From assembly GCA_030035585.1 (NCBI GenBank), contig CM057472.1, positions 94,299,601-94,363,600 of the forward strand: a DNA stretch of 64,000 nucleotides. The letters are read 5' to 3'. Shown piece by piece: positions 55,481-64,000 of the stretch. The translations under genes were made by a program, and so were the position numbers. Each line of letters begins with the position of its first letter. Position 1 is the first letter of the stretch. Under the pieces are notes generated by a model that made no database searches, was not told the origin of the DNA, and saw only the letters and a list, made by a program, of their open reading frames with translations. This DNA is from Dugong dugon (Eukaryota > Chordata > Mammalia > Sirenia > Dugongidae).

Positions 55481-57456
55481 AAACAAATAAGAAATTTAAG
55501 ACAAAGCATTGATTACTGAACCACTTTCAACTTTGAGCAGGTTGCCAGTAGTTTGCTACATGGCTCTGGTCTACTCAATGTTTTTATCAGTAAATTTACT
55601 GAAGATGTGGAAAGAATGCCACAGCATTTCATTTAACACCATCACTAATAGATGCCTAGTTAATGGCTGTAATTCATTAGACAAGATGCAAGAGGAAAAA
55701 ATTAGTCTTAAATTTAGTTTGGAAATAAACAAAACAAAAGCAGATAATGGGACCAAAACCAGCTTATCTCCTGTCCAAAAAAAAAAAAAGAAAGAAAGAA
55801 AATCTCCTGGGGTATCATATAACTACAAGTTCAGTATGAGTTCACAATCCAAAGAAATGTGATCACAGTTGTGTAAGGTCTCGAAGTCAAACAATCTAAG
55901 TACCAGTTGTAGAAAGGACATTTGTTTGGGCAGAAGATGGGGGTTAAATGGTAGATAGGATTTGGTATTTAATAGCTGGCTTTGTGAATACAGACAAACA
56001 CTGGAAAGTAAATTTAGGAACAATGAGAGGAATGACTGTGAATTTTGATGAGAGAATCTTTGCTTCCAGGCAATACAGGCTGACAATCCAGATTGACTTA
56101 AGCCAACTGGAATGAATTTGAAGATATCAGGAACAAAAAAAAGTGAAGCGAAGGCTTACCAATAGACTGTATTCAAGGAAATCTGGAAGGCAGTAGCAGA
56201 AACTGCAGGAACCATCTGATCTGGGCAGCAGCAGTAGAGTGACTCTGAAAGCCCCAGTTGTTTGTTTGTTTGATCTTCTCTCATCTTTGTTTCACTCCTC
56301 TCAAGATTGAAAGTCCTTGGATGGAGAGTCCTATGGTTAAGTCATGTGTCTGTCCCTTAGGCAGGAAGAGGAAGCATCTGATGAAGGAAGCTTACTGCAG
56401 TCTCTGAAGTGGACATGAAAAGCAGCTTGACCTACTGCTCTCCAAGACTGCAGGCAACAATGGGAGTGAAAATTCTTCTTTATTAGGAAAGGGGAATGAT
56501 ATCAGGTGGTCAGAGACACAGCAAACGCCCATCTCAAAAAAATAAAAGAATATATTCAACATTTCGAAATGTCCAAAAGTAAAAGGACCTGCCAAAATTG
56601 TACTGAAATGGGTCGTTCAGTATTTTATCAAAGATACTTAGTTCAAATGAACTTAAAGTATGTTGCATGTATATGCTGTGATAAGCCTTGTGGGGTATAT
56701 ATTACAGCTTCTTGGGGTGGCAGACGGACTCAATGACTGAATAACCTCTGGCATCAGTCCCAGATCAAAGCTTTTATGATTAATAGAGGGCTGCAATTAA
56801 AAATCTAATTTTCATGGCAATCATACTATTTTCTCTTGATAGCATATTGAAAAATAATTTGTCATTTGAGGCGGAGAATATATTTTCAAAATTGTACTTC
56901 TTGAGGAGTTCAAAGAGGCAGCATAAAATAGAAAGTAAAGAACCAGAACAATCACTTTGGAAGTCACTTAAAGGGTTTCTTTGTGCTTCCAAGCCTCCAA
57001 ACCTAATTCCAAACATTGGCTGTACTATCAAGTCAGTATCTCCAACTATTAAGGGATTCTACAACAAAAATTTAAAAATCTTAATTATAGAATAAAAATT
57101 TACTTCAAAAGGTACTAATCTGAATATTTAAGGGAGAGGTGTTACAACTTTAAGCAAATTATTTAAAACATCCACAGGATCTTTGCTTTCCTTTTCCTAA
57201 ATTAAGAGAAGTCAATGCATCTCATAGTATAAATATTCAGAACATGTTTACAGCTTTCAGTGTAATTTCACCTGCATCTGAATGCCATATTTCAGGAAGA
57301 TAAAAACTCATCATTCCTTTTTATGAGTTGCATGCATGTGCATTTTGAGATGTGTTTTTTGCATAATAAATCGAGGAAGGGGTATCTATAGTCGATTACA
57401 TCATGCATACATTTTCTATGACCATCACTGAGTCAAAAATTATATTAACAGAGATC
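55481..57456. other. Single-copy AT-rich DNA
   Basis: No gene. Frames of 76-117 codons (55,509-55,862; 56,506-56,736; 56,814-57,095) have no start or splice context and no domain. An A-run with AAAG units lies at 55,778-55,800. Confidence 0.45.
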
Positions 57457-57468
57457 TATCACAAGCAA

Positions 57469-57636
57469 GGAGCCCTGGTGGCACAGTGGTTATGACCTAG
57501 GCTGTTAAACCAAATGTTGACAATTCGAATCCACCAGTTGCTCCTTGGAAACCATATGTGGCAGTCCTATAGGGTTGTTATTTGTCAGAATGGAAACAAT
57601 GGCAACAGGTTTGGGTTACTTTCTTTCTTTTTTTTT
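57469..57636 (+). mobile_element. AfroSINE type A, perfect 12-bp TSD
   Basis: Sense, 'ggagccctggtggcacag' to 'ggcaacaggtttgggtt' plus a T-rich tail. tatcacaagcaa is repeated exactly at 57,457-57,468 and 57,637-57,648. The GT microsatellite starts right after the second copy. Confidence 0.93.
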
Positions 57637-57648
57637 TATCACAAGCAA

Positions 57649-57649
<1 letters not shown>

Positions 57650-57700
<51 letters not shown>
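57650..57700. repeat. (GT)n microsatellite
   Basis: About 25 GT units directly behind the second target duplication of the SINE at 57,469. Confidence 0.98.
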
Positions 57701-57703
<3 letters not shown>

Positions 57704-58644
57704 GTTCTTTCAGTCCAGATGTAAAGTCTAAAACATGGTCTATTCTTTGAATCTGATTTAATAAGGCTACTGGTTGGATTTTTTTTTTTTCCAAAGTAGA
57801 GCCAATAATTCCACGTTGAGTAATGCATCATGAACACTTTGTAATGAATTCTAAAAGATTAGCCCCCAGGCACCAATAATGGATACTCTTTAATACTACA
57901 GATGGCAAAACAGCTTGTGGGAACATGTCTGGTGGGCATTCTGTGAAAGCAGTTTCTGTCGTAATAAATCCAACATGACATGCAGGACAACTACAGCATG
58001 GAGGGTTTCTGTGACAATTTCTCACATTTATGTCTCCTTTTTGCTCCCTTTAGTGATAATTTTGTAGATTGAGTCGACAATGTGTGTCTTTCTAGCTCAA
58101 GGGGAATGGTCAAGGATAACCTGCATTTACAATGACATTCGATTATGACTCAAAGGGCTCAAATCAGCAGTAATTTGCTCAACAGAGTCTAGCAAGTTCC
58201 AAGAGAGATTTTTCCAAAAAGTCCGTTTTGAGTATATAAATATATCCTGCTTAAGTTATGTGCTGTGCATAAAACTCCTGACACTGTTTGAAAAGGGACA
58301 CAGTGGGGTTTATTAAATCAGTGTGATATTTAGAAAGCATGGTGGCAAGATTCCTTCTTCTAAAGTCTAGATACCTCTCTTTAATGGTTATTAATTTTAT
58401 AAACTCTTATGAGCTCAAACCAAAATTACCACAAGAGAGACTCATATATAGTCTTGAAGTATGTAAAATGATCAGTGCTCAAGAATTATAATTCTCTGTT
58501 TTGGACACCATGGGTTAATTCAATCTTATTACATATGTTAAGCAGAGCTGTCACTGATCAGCTTAAGAATCTAAGCTGAAGTCTGGTACACCCTGGATCT
58601 GCAATAAATTAGTCTTGTTATACAACGTCATCTCTTTGAGACTT
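57701..58644. other. Single-copy DNA
   Basis: No gene or repeat recognised. Confidence 0.5.
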
Positions 58645-58741
58645 AGAAGAAAGGCATATGAGAATATGTACTGTGTCTTATTCATCTCTGAATATATAGT
58701 CCATAGCACAGTGTTTAGCTCACAACAATTGCTGGTAAGTA
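58645..58741 (+). mobile_element. L2-like 3' end
   Basis: 'tactgtgtcttattcatc' and 'atagcacagtgtttagctc' resemble the L2 3' terminus; cut by the SINE at 58,742. Confidence 0.55.
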
Positions 58742-58943
58742 TGTTGCTGTGTGCCGTTGAGTCAATTCCAGCTCACAGCAACCCTATATGACAGAGTAGA
58801 ACTGCCCCATACCATTTCCTAGGCTAAAATATTTTCAGGAGCAGATCACCAGGTCTTTTCTACCGCAGAGAAGCTGGTAGGTTGGAACCACTGACCTTTC
58901 AGTTAGAAGCGAGCACTTTAACCACTGCACCACCAGGGCTCCG
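58742..58943 (-). mobile_element. AfroSINE type A, long subtype, with TSD
   Basis: Antisense, 'gttgctgtgtgccgttgag' to 'ccaccagggctcc'. Flanks tgctggtaagta (58,730-58,741) and tgctgataagta (58,944-58,955) differ at one base. It inserted at the end of an L2-like relic. Confidence 0.9.
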
Positions 58944-58955
58944 TGCTGATAAGTA

Positions 58956-59985
58956 AAATGGATCCTAAAATTGAAATTACTCTCAATTAATGACGTGCAT
59001 TTCAACTCCGAAGCATCTTTTCCTGAATGAAGCTATGCTGCGTTTCAGGCTAGCATAGGAAACTCAACAGTACTTCCATGTACTTATTATGAGCTTGTAA
59101 ATGGAAAATAGTTTAAAAACAGGGAATATGGCCAGACTTAAAAACGCTTCTGATTCTGCCCAAATAAACAACCAACAAGACCACACATGCTTTCTTCTTT
59201 ATTGCAGATGTCGGCTTTTGTGTATGAAATCAACAGTTAATCAGGTACAGTAAAATTTCATTAAGCCAATGAATGTTTACTGTAAAATAATAATTAGAAA
59301 GATCTCTTATCCCTCAGTCAAGTCAATGTGCCAATAAGCCAGATTTAATCACTTAAACCTGGTTAACTTGAAGTTCTTATTCTCCTGCTTTGAATTAATA
59401 ATATTTTCTTTAAACCAATAAAATACCTATAACATATTTCACAGAGACTAATAACGTGATTGTGGTAGTTCTTACTACATTAAATTAATAATATTTGCAT
59501 TAGAATACCTGTGACCTATATTTGGCAACATAAACTGGTCACTTATGCAAGTAAGCACACTGGTATGATACATTTCTTTTCTTCATCATAGAGTTTTCAT
59601 GAGGCCCCAAAGTGATAGCATATGCACAACATTTTTGATGTAAGATATTATTATCATTATCCTTAATTATAGCATTTTGCAAGATAAATAAGGGTTTTCC
59701 CTGAGTTTAAATCCAGAAAATCCACCAAGATTTCTCAGCTTCTAGAACACCTGTAACTTACTGCTTTGGGGTAGCACCCTATTTACTTAAATTTTCTACC
59801 CCACAAGCAATCCAGGCAAAATAGTCAATCCCCAAATAATCTCTTTTTGACAGTAAAACAATGATTGCACATTCAAGAGAACCTTCAATATGGAGACGTG
59901 GCTGATTTTATATAAGTAAACAGAACATTCTAACTTGCAGTCTTTCATTCCTGACTCGCTCCTCTTCAGTTGAGTCGTAGGACAG
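58956..59985. other. Single-copy AT-rich DNA
   Basis: No gene or repeat recognised. Confidence 0.5.
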
Positions 59986-60161
59986 CAGTGGTTTTTAACC
60001 CTGCTTGAATGTCCCAGTCTCTTGGAGAGCTTCTAAAAAATAAGGATATCCCAGTCCAGGTCGAAGGGAAAAAAAAAAAAAAAAATCCCGAAATGTTGAT
60101 TCCAAACACTTGAACTCCACCAGAGGATTCCGATGACCAGTCAGGGTCAAAAAGATCAGTG
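59986..60161. mobile_element. MER5-like hAT element
   Basis: Starts cagtggtttttaaccctgc and ends near 'agatcagtg'. Inside, 'ggagagcttctaaaaaata' and 'gaggattccgatgacc' are MER5-type. An A-run of 19-20 nt (60,069-60,086) has expanded in the middle. Confidence 0.62.
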
Positions 60162-60868
60162 TATTTTCAAATCTAAGAAAACAATGTGAGTATGGAATTA
60201 TGATGGTCATAGCCACCAAGATCTTCATTTTTGTTTTGAAATGGCTCAAGTTCCAAAAACAACATTTAATAGGAAGTTAGTAATGATCTCCTTAGGATAA
60301 ATGTCCAAAAAGAGAATTACTTGCTCCAGAAGGATGTCAGAAGGCCAGTTTTCATCGGCCTTCAAATTTTAAAAAAGGATTAGTAGAGTGTGAGAGAGAT
60401 CAGTCTTGTTAAATACCAGCTCAAAGGATTCAAAGCAAGCCAACATGTGAGGCTTCAGGAAGAAAGACTCAAACCTTGACTAAGTGTAAGAAAGAACATT
60501 CTAATAGATTTCAGTTAGAATGGGCTATGTTGGGAAGTAGCTCATTCTCTATCAGTGCAGGTGTTCACACATGTGCTTATATAGATGTTGTACAGGAGAC
60601 TCAATTTCAGGAAATGGATGTATTTTCTGGCCCTCAGAGTCCTTACTAAGCCTTATATTTTCATACTGATACATTCCGAAGCCTGTTCTTTTTCTTCTTA
60701 ACTTATCCATTGCCCTTCTAAAATCCTATATGGCCATACTTTTGGAGGCATTGTTCAGGGGCTGAACATTCTTATTGTTCAATGAGGAACTGAAATCATA
60801 GAATGAAATCTGTGAATCTTAGAATCCTTGAATATTTTTTGCATTGTATTGATAAAAGCAGAATCATC
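60162..60868. other. Single-copy DNA
   Basis: No gene or repeat recognised. Confidence 0.5.
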
Positions 60869-61217
60869 CAGGCAGGACTTACACTGGGGCGAGGTGGAGG
60901 AGAGCAGTGAAGGCATCTGCCTGGGGGACAAAATTTAAAAGGATGCCAAAAAAACTCAGTAATCAAAATACTTTCCTAATAGAATATTTTAAAAAATCAA
61001 AATAAATGCAAAAAATCCACGATGTAGAAAATACCAACATTTCAAATAAAGACAGAATGGGCCAGTATTACTGGTTTTTTCTTTTTGTCTCAGACTCCCT
61101 GTGCCTCAGTACAACGATATTACTGATGCTTTGTCTTGATTGCTGAGCTATTTGACTCCCCCTTAAGCTTTGCACCCCAAGCAAGTGCTCACTTGCCTCA
61201 TTCTAGTACTGGCCCTG
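60869..61217. mobile_element. hAT-like non-autonomous DNA transposon relic
   Basis: About 350 bp whose ends form an imperfect inverted repeat. The left edge reads caggcaggacttacactggg..., the reverse complement of the right edge reads cagggccagtactagaatga..., and similarity continues for about 50 bp ('catctgcctgggggacaaaa' / 'cacttgcttggggtgcaaag'). The CAGGGCC-like end suggests hAT. No transposase ORF. Confidence 0.55.
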
Positions 61218-61745
61218 AGAACCCAGGCAAAGAGGAGGTAAGAGTTGACCTCTGGGCATTCACCTCTGGGTATATATTTGTGCACACATACGTGGTGTGT
61301 GTGTTCATGTAAGAGTACTCAAATTAATAACATTCCTCCCACGATTGCAGCAATTTTTCTTTTGAAAGAGAATGAGCTGAGGTTGCACAACACATAAAAT
61401 ATGACTTTGAATTTTAAAAATTTCATCTTCAAAAGGACTCTATTATACTCACATGGTTGGCAGTAAATCATTGCTCGTCCATGCTTGGACAGAAGGAAGT
61501 AGACAGTTGCTAAACACTAGCAGTCAGCTGCTTTCTGGCCATATACTTAAGGCTGGCACGCAGCTATGGAGTGAGGGAAGTCCCTTTATATCAAACTTTA
61601 AAGTGAATGCTCTAGCATAGTGAACAGATTTCAAAGTTTCACAATGTTTTGCTTGTCAAATTTCATTTAGAAAAACGAAAAATTTCCCAGGAAGATGAAA
61701 TTGGGGTTGTGTACCTGCAGTGGAAAATAAACTGTCTATTCATGT
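61218..61745. other. Single-copy DNA
   Basis: A short TG/CA-rich patch at 61,272-61,305, otherwise nothing recognised. Confidence 0.5.
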
Positions 61746-61955
61746 TCCGAAGTACCCAGGTGGTATAAATGGTATAAACGTGCTCAGCTGCTAACCAAAA
61801 GGTTGGAGGTTTGAGTCCACCCAGAGGAGTTTTAGAAGAAAGGAATGGCAATCTATTTCCAAAAAATCAACCACTGAGAACTGTTTGGAACACAGTTCTA
61901 CTCTGACACACGTGGGTTTTACAATGAGTCAGAATCAAATCAATGGCAGCTTTTT
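61746..61955 (+). mobile_element. AfroSINE type B
   Basis: Sense, 'gaagtacccaggtggtataa' to 'agtcagaatcaaatcaatgg'. It carries a short internal duplication near the head ('tggtataaatggtataaa'). Confidence 0.83.
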
Positions 61956-62139
61956 ATTTTTGACGAATGTTCTGCTATTTCATCGTGGTTGTTGTTAGGT
62001 GTCATACAGTTGGCTCTGACTTATAACCACCCCATACACAACAGAATGAAACACTGTTGGGTCCTGAGCCATCTTCACAATCCTTGCTGTGTTTGAGCCC
62101 ATTGTTGGGAGCATTCTGGCTGTACTTCTTCAAAGACAG

Positions 62140-62662
62140 TATTATGAAGTGAATTGTGTCACCCCCCAAAAATGTGTGTCGACTTGACTAGCCCATGATT
62201 CCCAGTTTTGTGTGATTATCCACCATTTTGTCATCTGCCGTGATTTTCCTATGTCTTGTAAATCCTACCTCTATAATGTTAATGAGGTGGGATTAGCAGC
62301 AGTTGTGCTGATGAGACAGGACTCAATCTACAGGATTAGGTTGTGTTTTAAGTCAATCTCTTTTGAGATATAAAAGAGAGAAGTGAGCAGAGAGACAGGG
62401 GAACTCCTACCACCAAGAAACAAGAGCCAAAACAACAGTGTGTCCTTTGGACCCTGTGTCCCTGCGCTGAGAAGCTCCTCAACTAGGGAAGATTGATGAC
62501 AAGGGCCTTCCCCAGAGCCTAGAGAGAGTGAAAGCCTTTCCCTGGAGCTGGCACCCTGAATTCGGACTTCTAGCCACCCAGACTGGGAAAGAATAAATTT
62601 CTCTTTGTTAAAGCCATCCACTTGTGGGGTTTCTGTTATAGCGGCACTAGATAACCAAGAAA
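62140..62662 (+). mobile_element. Solo MaLR/MLT1-like LTR inserted in RTE
   Basis: 523 bp. Opens 'tattatgaagtgaattgtg', very like the MLT1 start (TGTTATGGACTGAATTGTG), and ends '..aaccaagaaa'. Contains tataaaag at 62,369-62,376 and AATAAA at 62,592-62,597 in LTR order. The RTE is duplicated around it: gacag (62,135-62,139) and aacag (62,663-62,667), where the 33.7-kb RTE copy reads straight through. No internal retroviral genes are present. Confidence 0.78.
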
Positions 62663-62746
62663 AACAGATTTGTTCATTCCTCTGGCAGTCCATGGTATAT
62701 TCAATATTGTTCACCAACACTATAAGTCAAAGGCGTCAATCCTTCT

Positions 62747-63025
62747 TCAGTCTTCCTTACTCATTGTCCATCTTTTGTATGCATATGAGGTGATTGAAAA
62801 CACCATGGCTTGGGTCAGGCACACCTTAGTCCTTAAAGTGACATCTTTGCTTTTTAACACTTTAAAGAGGTCTTTTGCAGCGGATTTGCCCAAAGCAATG
62901 TGTCGTTTGATTTCTTCTTGACTTCTGCTTAGTGGTCTAATTGTGAGGACTTTTGTTTCCTTTGTGTTTAGGTGCAATCCATACTGAAGGCTGTAACCTT
63001 TGATCTTCATCAGTAAGTGCTTCAA
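62747..63025 (-). pseudogene. RTE reverse transcriptase remnant (downstream part)
   Basis: A 92-codon open piece on the minus strand with LHLNTKETKV and QEEIKRHIALGKSA, typical of the region after the RT catalytic motif in RTE LINEs. It is a fragment of the broken ORF and in-frame continuity is lost on both sides. Confidence 0.75.
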
Positions 63026-63309
63026 GTCCTCTTCACTTTCAACAAGCGAGGCTGTGTCATCTGCATACCACAGGTTGTTGATGAGTCTTCTTCCAATCTT
63101 GATACCGTGGTGTTCTCTTCATGTTGTCCAGCTTCTTCATGTAGCTCAGCATACAGACTGCATAAGTGAGGCGAAATGATATAACCCTGATGCCCTCATT
63201 TCCTGATTTTAAACCATGAAGTATCCCCTTTTTCTGTTCAAATGACTGCCTCTTGGTCTATGTACAGTTTCCATATAAACACAGTTAAGTGTCCAGGAAT
63301 TCGTGTTCT

Positions 63310-63576
63310 TCAAAATGTTAACCATTGTTTGCTATAATCCACACAGATGAATGCCTTTGCATAGTCAATAAAACACAGGTAAACATCCTTCTGGTATTCT
63401 CTGCTTTCAGCCAAGATCCATCTGACATCAGTAATTATAACCCTTATTCCTGGTCCTCTTCTGAATCCAACTTGAATTTCCAGCAATTCCTCATAAATGT
63501 ACTGCTGCAACAGTTTTTGAAATATCTTCACGTGGTATTGATATTGTTCGATAATTTCTACATTCCATGGGATCAC
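63310..63576 (-). pseudogene. RTE reverse transcriptase remnant (catalytic-A region)
   Basis: An 88-codon open piece on the minus strand with VGFRRGPG and CFIDYAKAFICVDYSK. The latter is the RT motif A (usually ..DYAKAFD.VDH..); the Asp after AKAF is replaced by Ile here. Decayed, not a host gene. Confidence 0.8.
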
Positions 63577-63724
63577 TTATCTTTCGAATAGGAATACATA
63601 TGAATATCTTCTAGTTAGTCGGCCAGGTAGCTGTCTTCCAGATTTCTTGACATAGACCAGTGAGTGCTTCCAGTGTTGCATTCACTGGTATTCAGGCAAC
63701 TCCTGGAGCCTTGTTTCATTCCAG

Positions 63725-63900
63725 AAAACCAAACCAAACCCATTGCCGTTAAGTCGATTCTGACTCATAGTCACCCTATAGAACAGAGTAGAACTGCCCC
63801 ATAGGGTTTCCAAGGAGCTGCTGGTGGATTCGAACTGCCAGCTTTTTGGTTAGCAGCCTTAGTGCACCATAGCCCTTAACCACTGTGCCACTAGGACTCC
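63725..63900 (-). mobile_element. AfroSINE type A next to RTE
   Basis: Antisense, 'aaaccaaaccaaacccattg' to 'gccactaggactcc'. Flanks 'ccttgtttcattcc' and 'gcttgtttcgttag' suggest a duplicated target inside or at the edge of the RTE relic. A ~10-bp insertion lies near the head ('agtgcaccat'). Confidence 0.87.
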
Positions 63901-64000
63901 GCTTGTTTCGTTAGGGGACCATATTTAAAATTATTCCTTTTTCCCTTCTTCAAATTAGTGTTCTAGGGTCTTCTATCTAATTTAAGGGTCGGGAGTATGG

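Larger units (their letters stand above)
61985..63724 (-). mobile_element. RTE LINE, antisense, with RT remnants and inserted LTR
   Basis: Runs from the 3' tail ('gtggttgttgttaggtgtc', 61,985) leftward on the minus strand to at least 63,724. An internal deletion of about 130 bp relative to the 33.4-kb copy lies near 62,115. An LTR at 62,140-62,662 interrupts it. Reverse-transcriptase pieces are at 62,747-63,025 and 63,310-63,576. Coding is broken by stops and indels. Confidence 0.85.

Noticed and set aside
62328-62720. 130-codon minus-strand frame
   Set aside because: Crosses the junction between the LTR and the RTE, so it is composed of two unrelated elements.

Overview
This window is nuclear DNA of a placental mammal. 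The repeat content points to an Afrotherian, most likely an elephant or a close relative; that species call is inference. Three repeat classes support it. First, about 33 tRNA-derived AfroSINE-type copies, whose promoter-proximal part reads like 'gccctggtggcacagtggtt' (type A) or 'gtccctgggtggtgcaaa' (type B). Second, RTE-type LINEs whose 3' ends finish in 'aacaacaac' and share sequence with the SINE tails. Third, L1 elements of one distinctive kind with an unusually long 3' UTR. Mammal-wide fossils (MIR, L2-like, MER5- and MER20-like hAT elements, MLT1- and MLT2-like LTRs) form the older layer. I see no convincing intact host protein-coding gene, tRNA, rRNA or other RNA gene; the window looks intergenic or deep-intronic.

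Layout. 1-15 kb: AT-rich single-copy DNA with scattered SINEs, an RTE derivative inserted in a MIR (3.8-4.5 kb), a 71-bp-arm imperfect palindrome (5.4 kb), a GT microsatellite and an MLT1-like LTR (6.6-7.2 kb), and a MER5-like relic split by a SINE (14.8-15.1 kb). 15.6-16.1 kb: a solo MLT2/ERVL-like LTR with a perfect 5-bp target duplication. 19.6-28.8 kb: a second copy of the RTE derivative, a MaLR-like LTR split by a SINE, an antisense L1 fragment joined to RTE pieces, a further antisense L1 3' UTR, a sense L1 3' end, and a SINE/AT-microsatellite cluster. 29-41 kb is mostly single-copy, with an antisense RTE (33.4 kb), a second solo LTR (34.9-35.5 kb), a MER20-like element (38.9 kb), an L1 3' UTR (39.4-40.2 kb) and a possible decayed signal-peptide exon (40.76 kb). 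41.5-45 kb is a dense SINE cluster with a SINE inside a SINE.

The dominant object is a full-length L1 at 45.6-53.3 kb. It has a GC-rich 5' UTR that starts with a YY1-type CAAGATGGC motif, a decayed ORF1, and an ORF2 of 1,273 codons interrupted by just one TGA. All five endonuclease catalytic positions checked and the FADD reverse-transcriptase motif are in place. It is followed by two further, older-looking L1 3' ends in series, and the whole 8.2-kb block sits inside one even older L1 relic.

54-64 kb holds another L1 fragment split by a SINE, an ERV LTR-like remnant, further SINEs, a hAT-like relic (60.9-61.2 kb) and an antisense RTE with recognisable reverse-transcriptase pieces into which a MaLR-like LTR and a SINE have inserted. 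The elements form a readable relative chronology: MIR/MER5 are cut by RTE/SINE, RTE is cut by LTR and SINE, and ancient L1 is cut by young L1. The biology visible here is retrotransposition: L1 and RTE supply the enzymes, and the SINEs appear to borrow the RTE 3' end.
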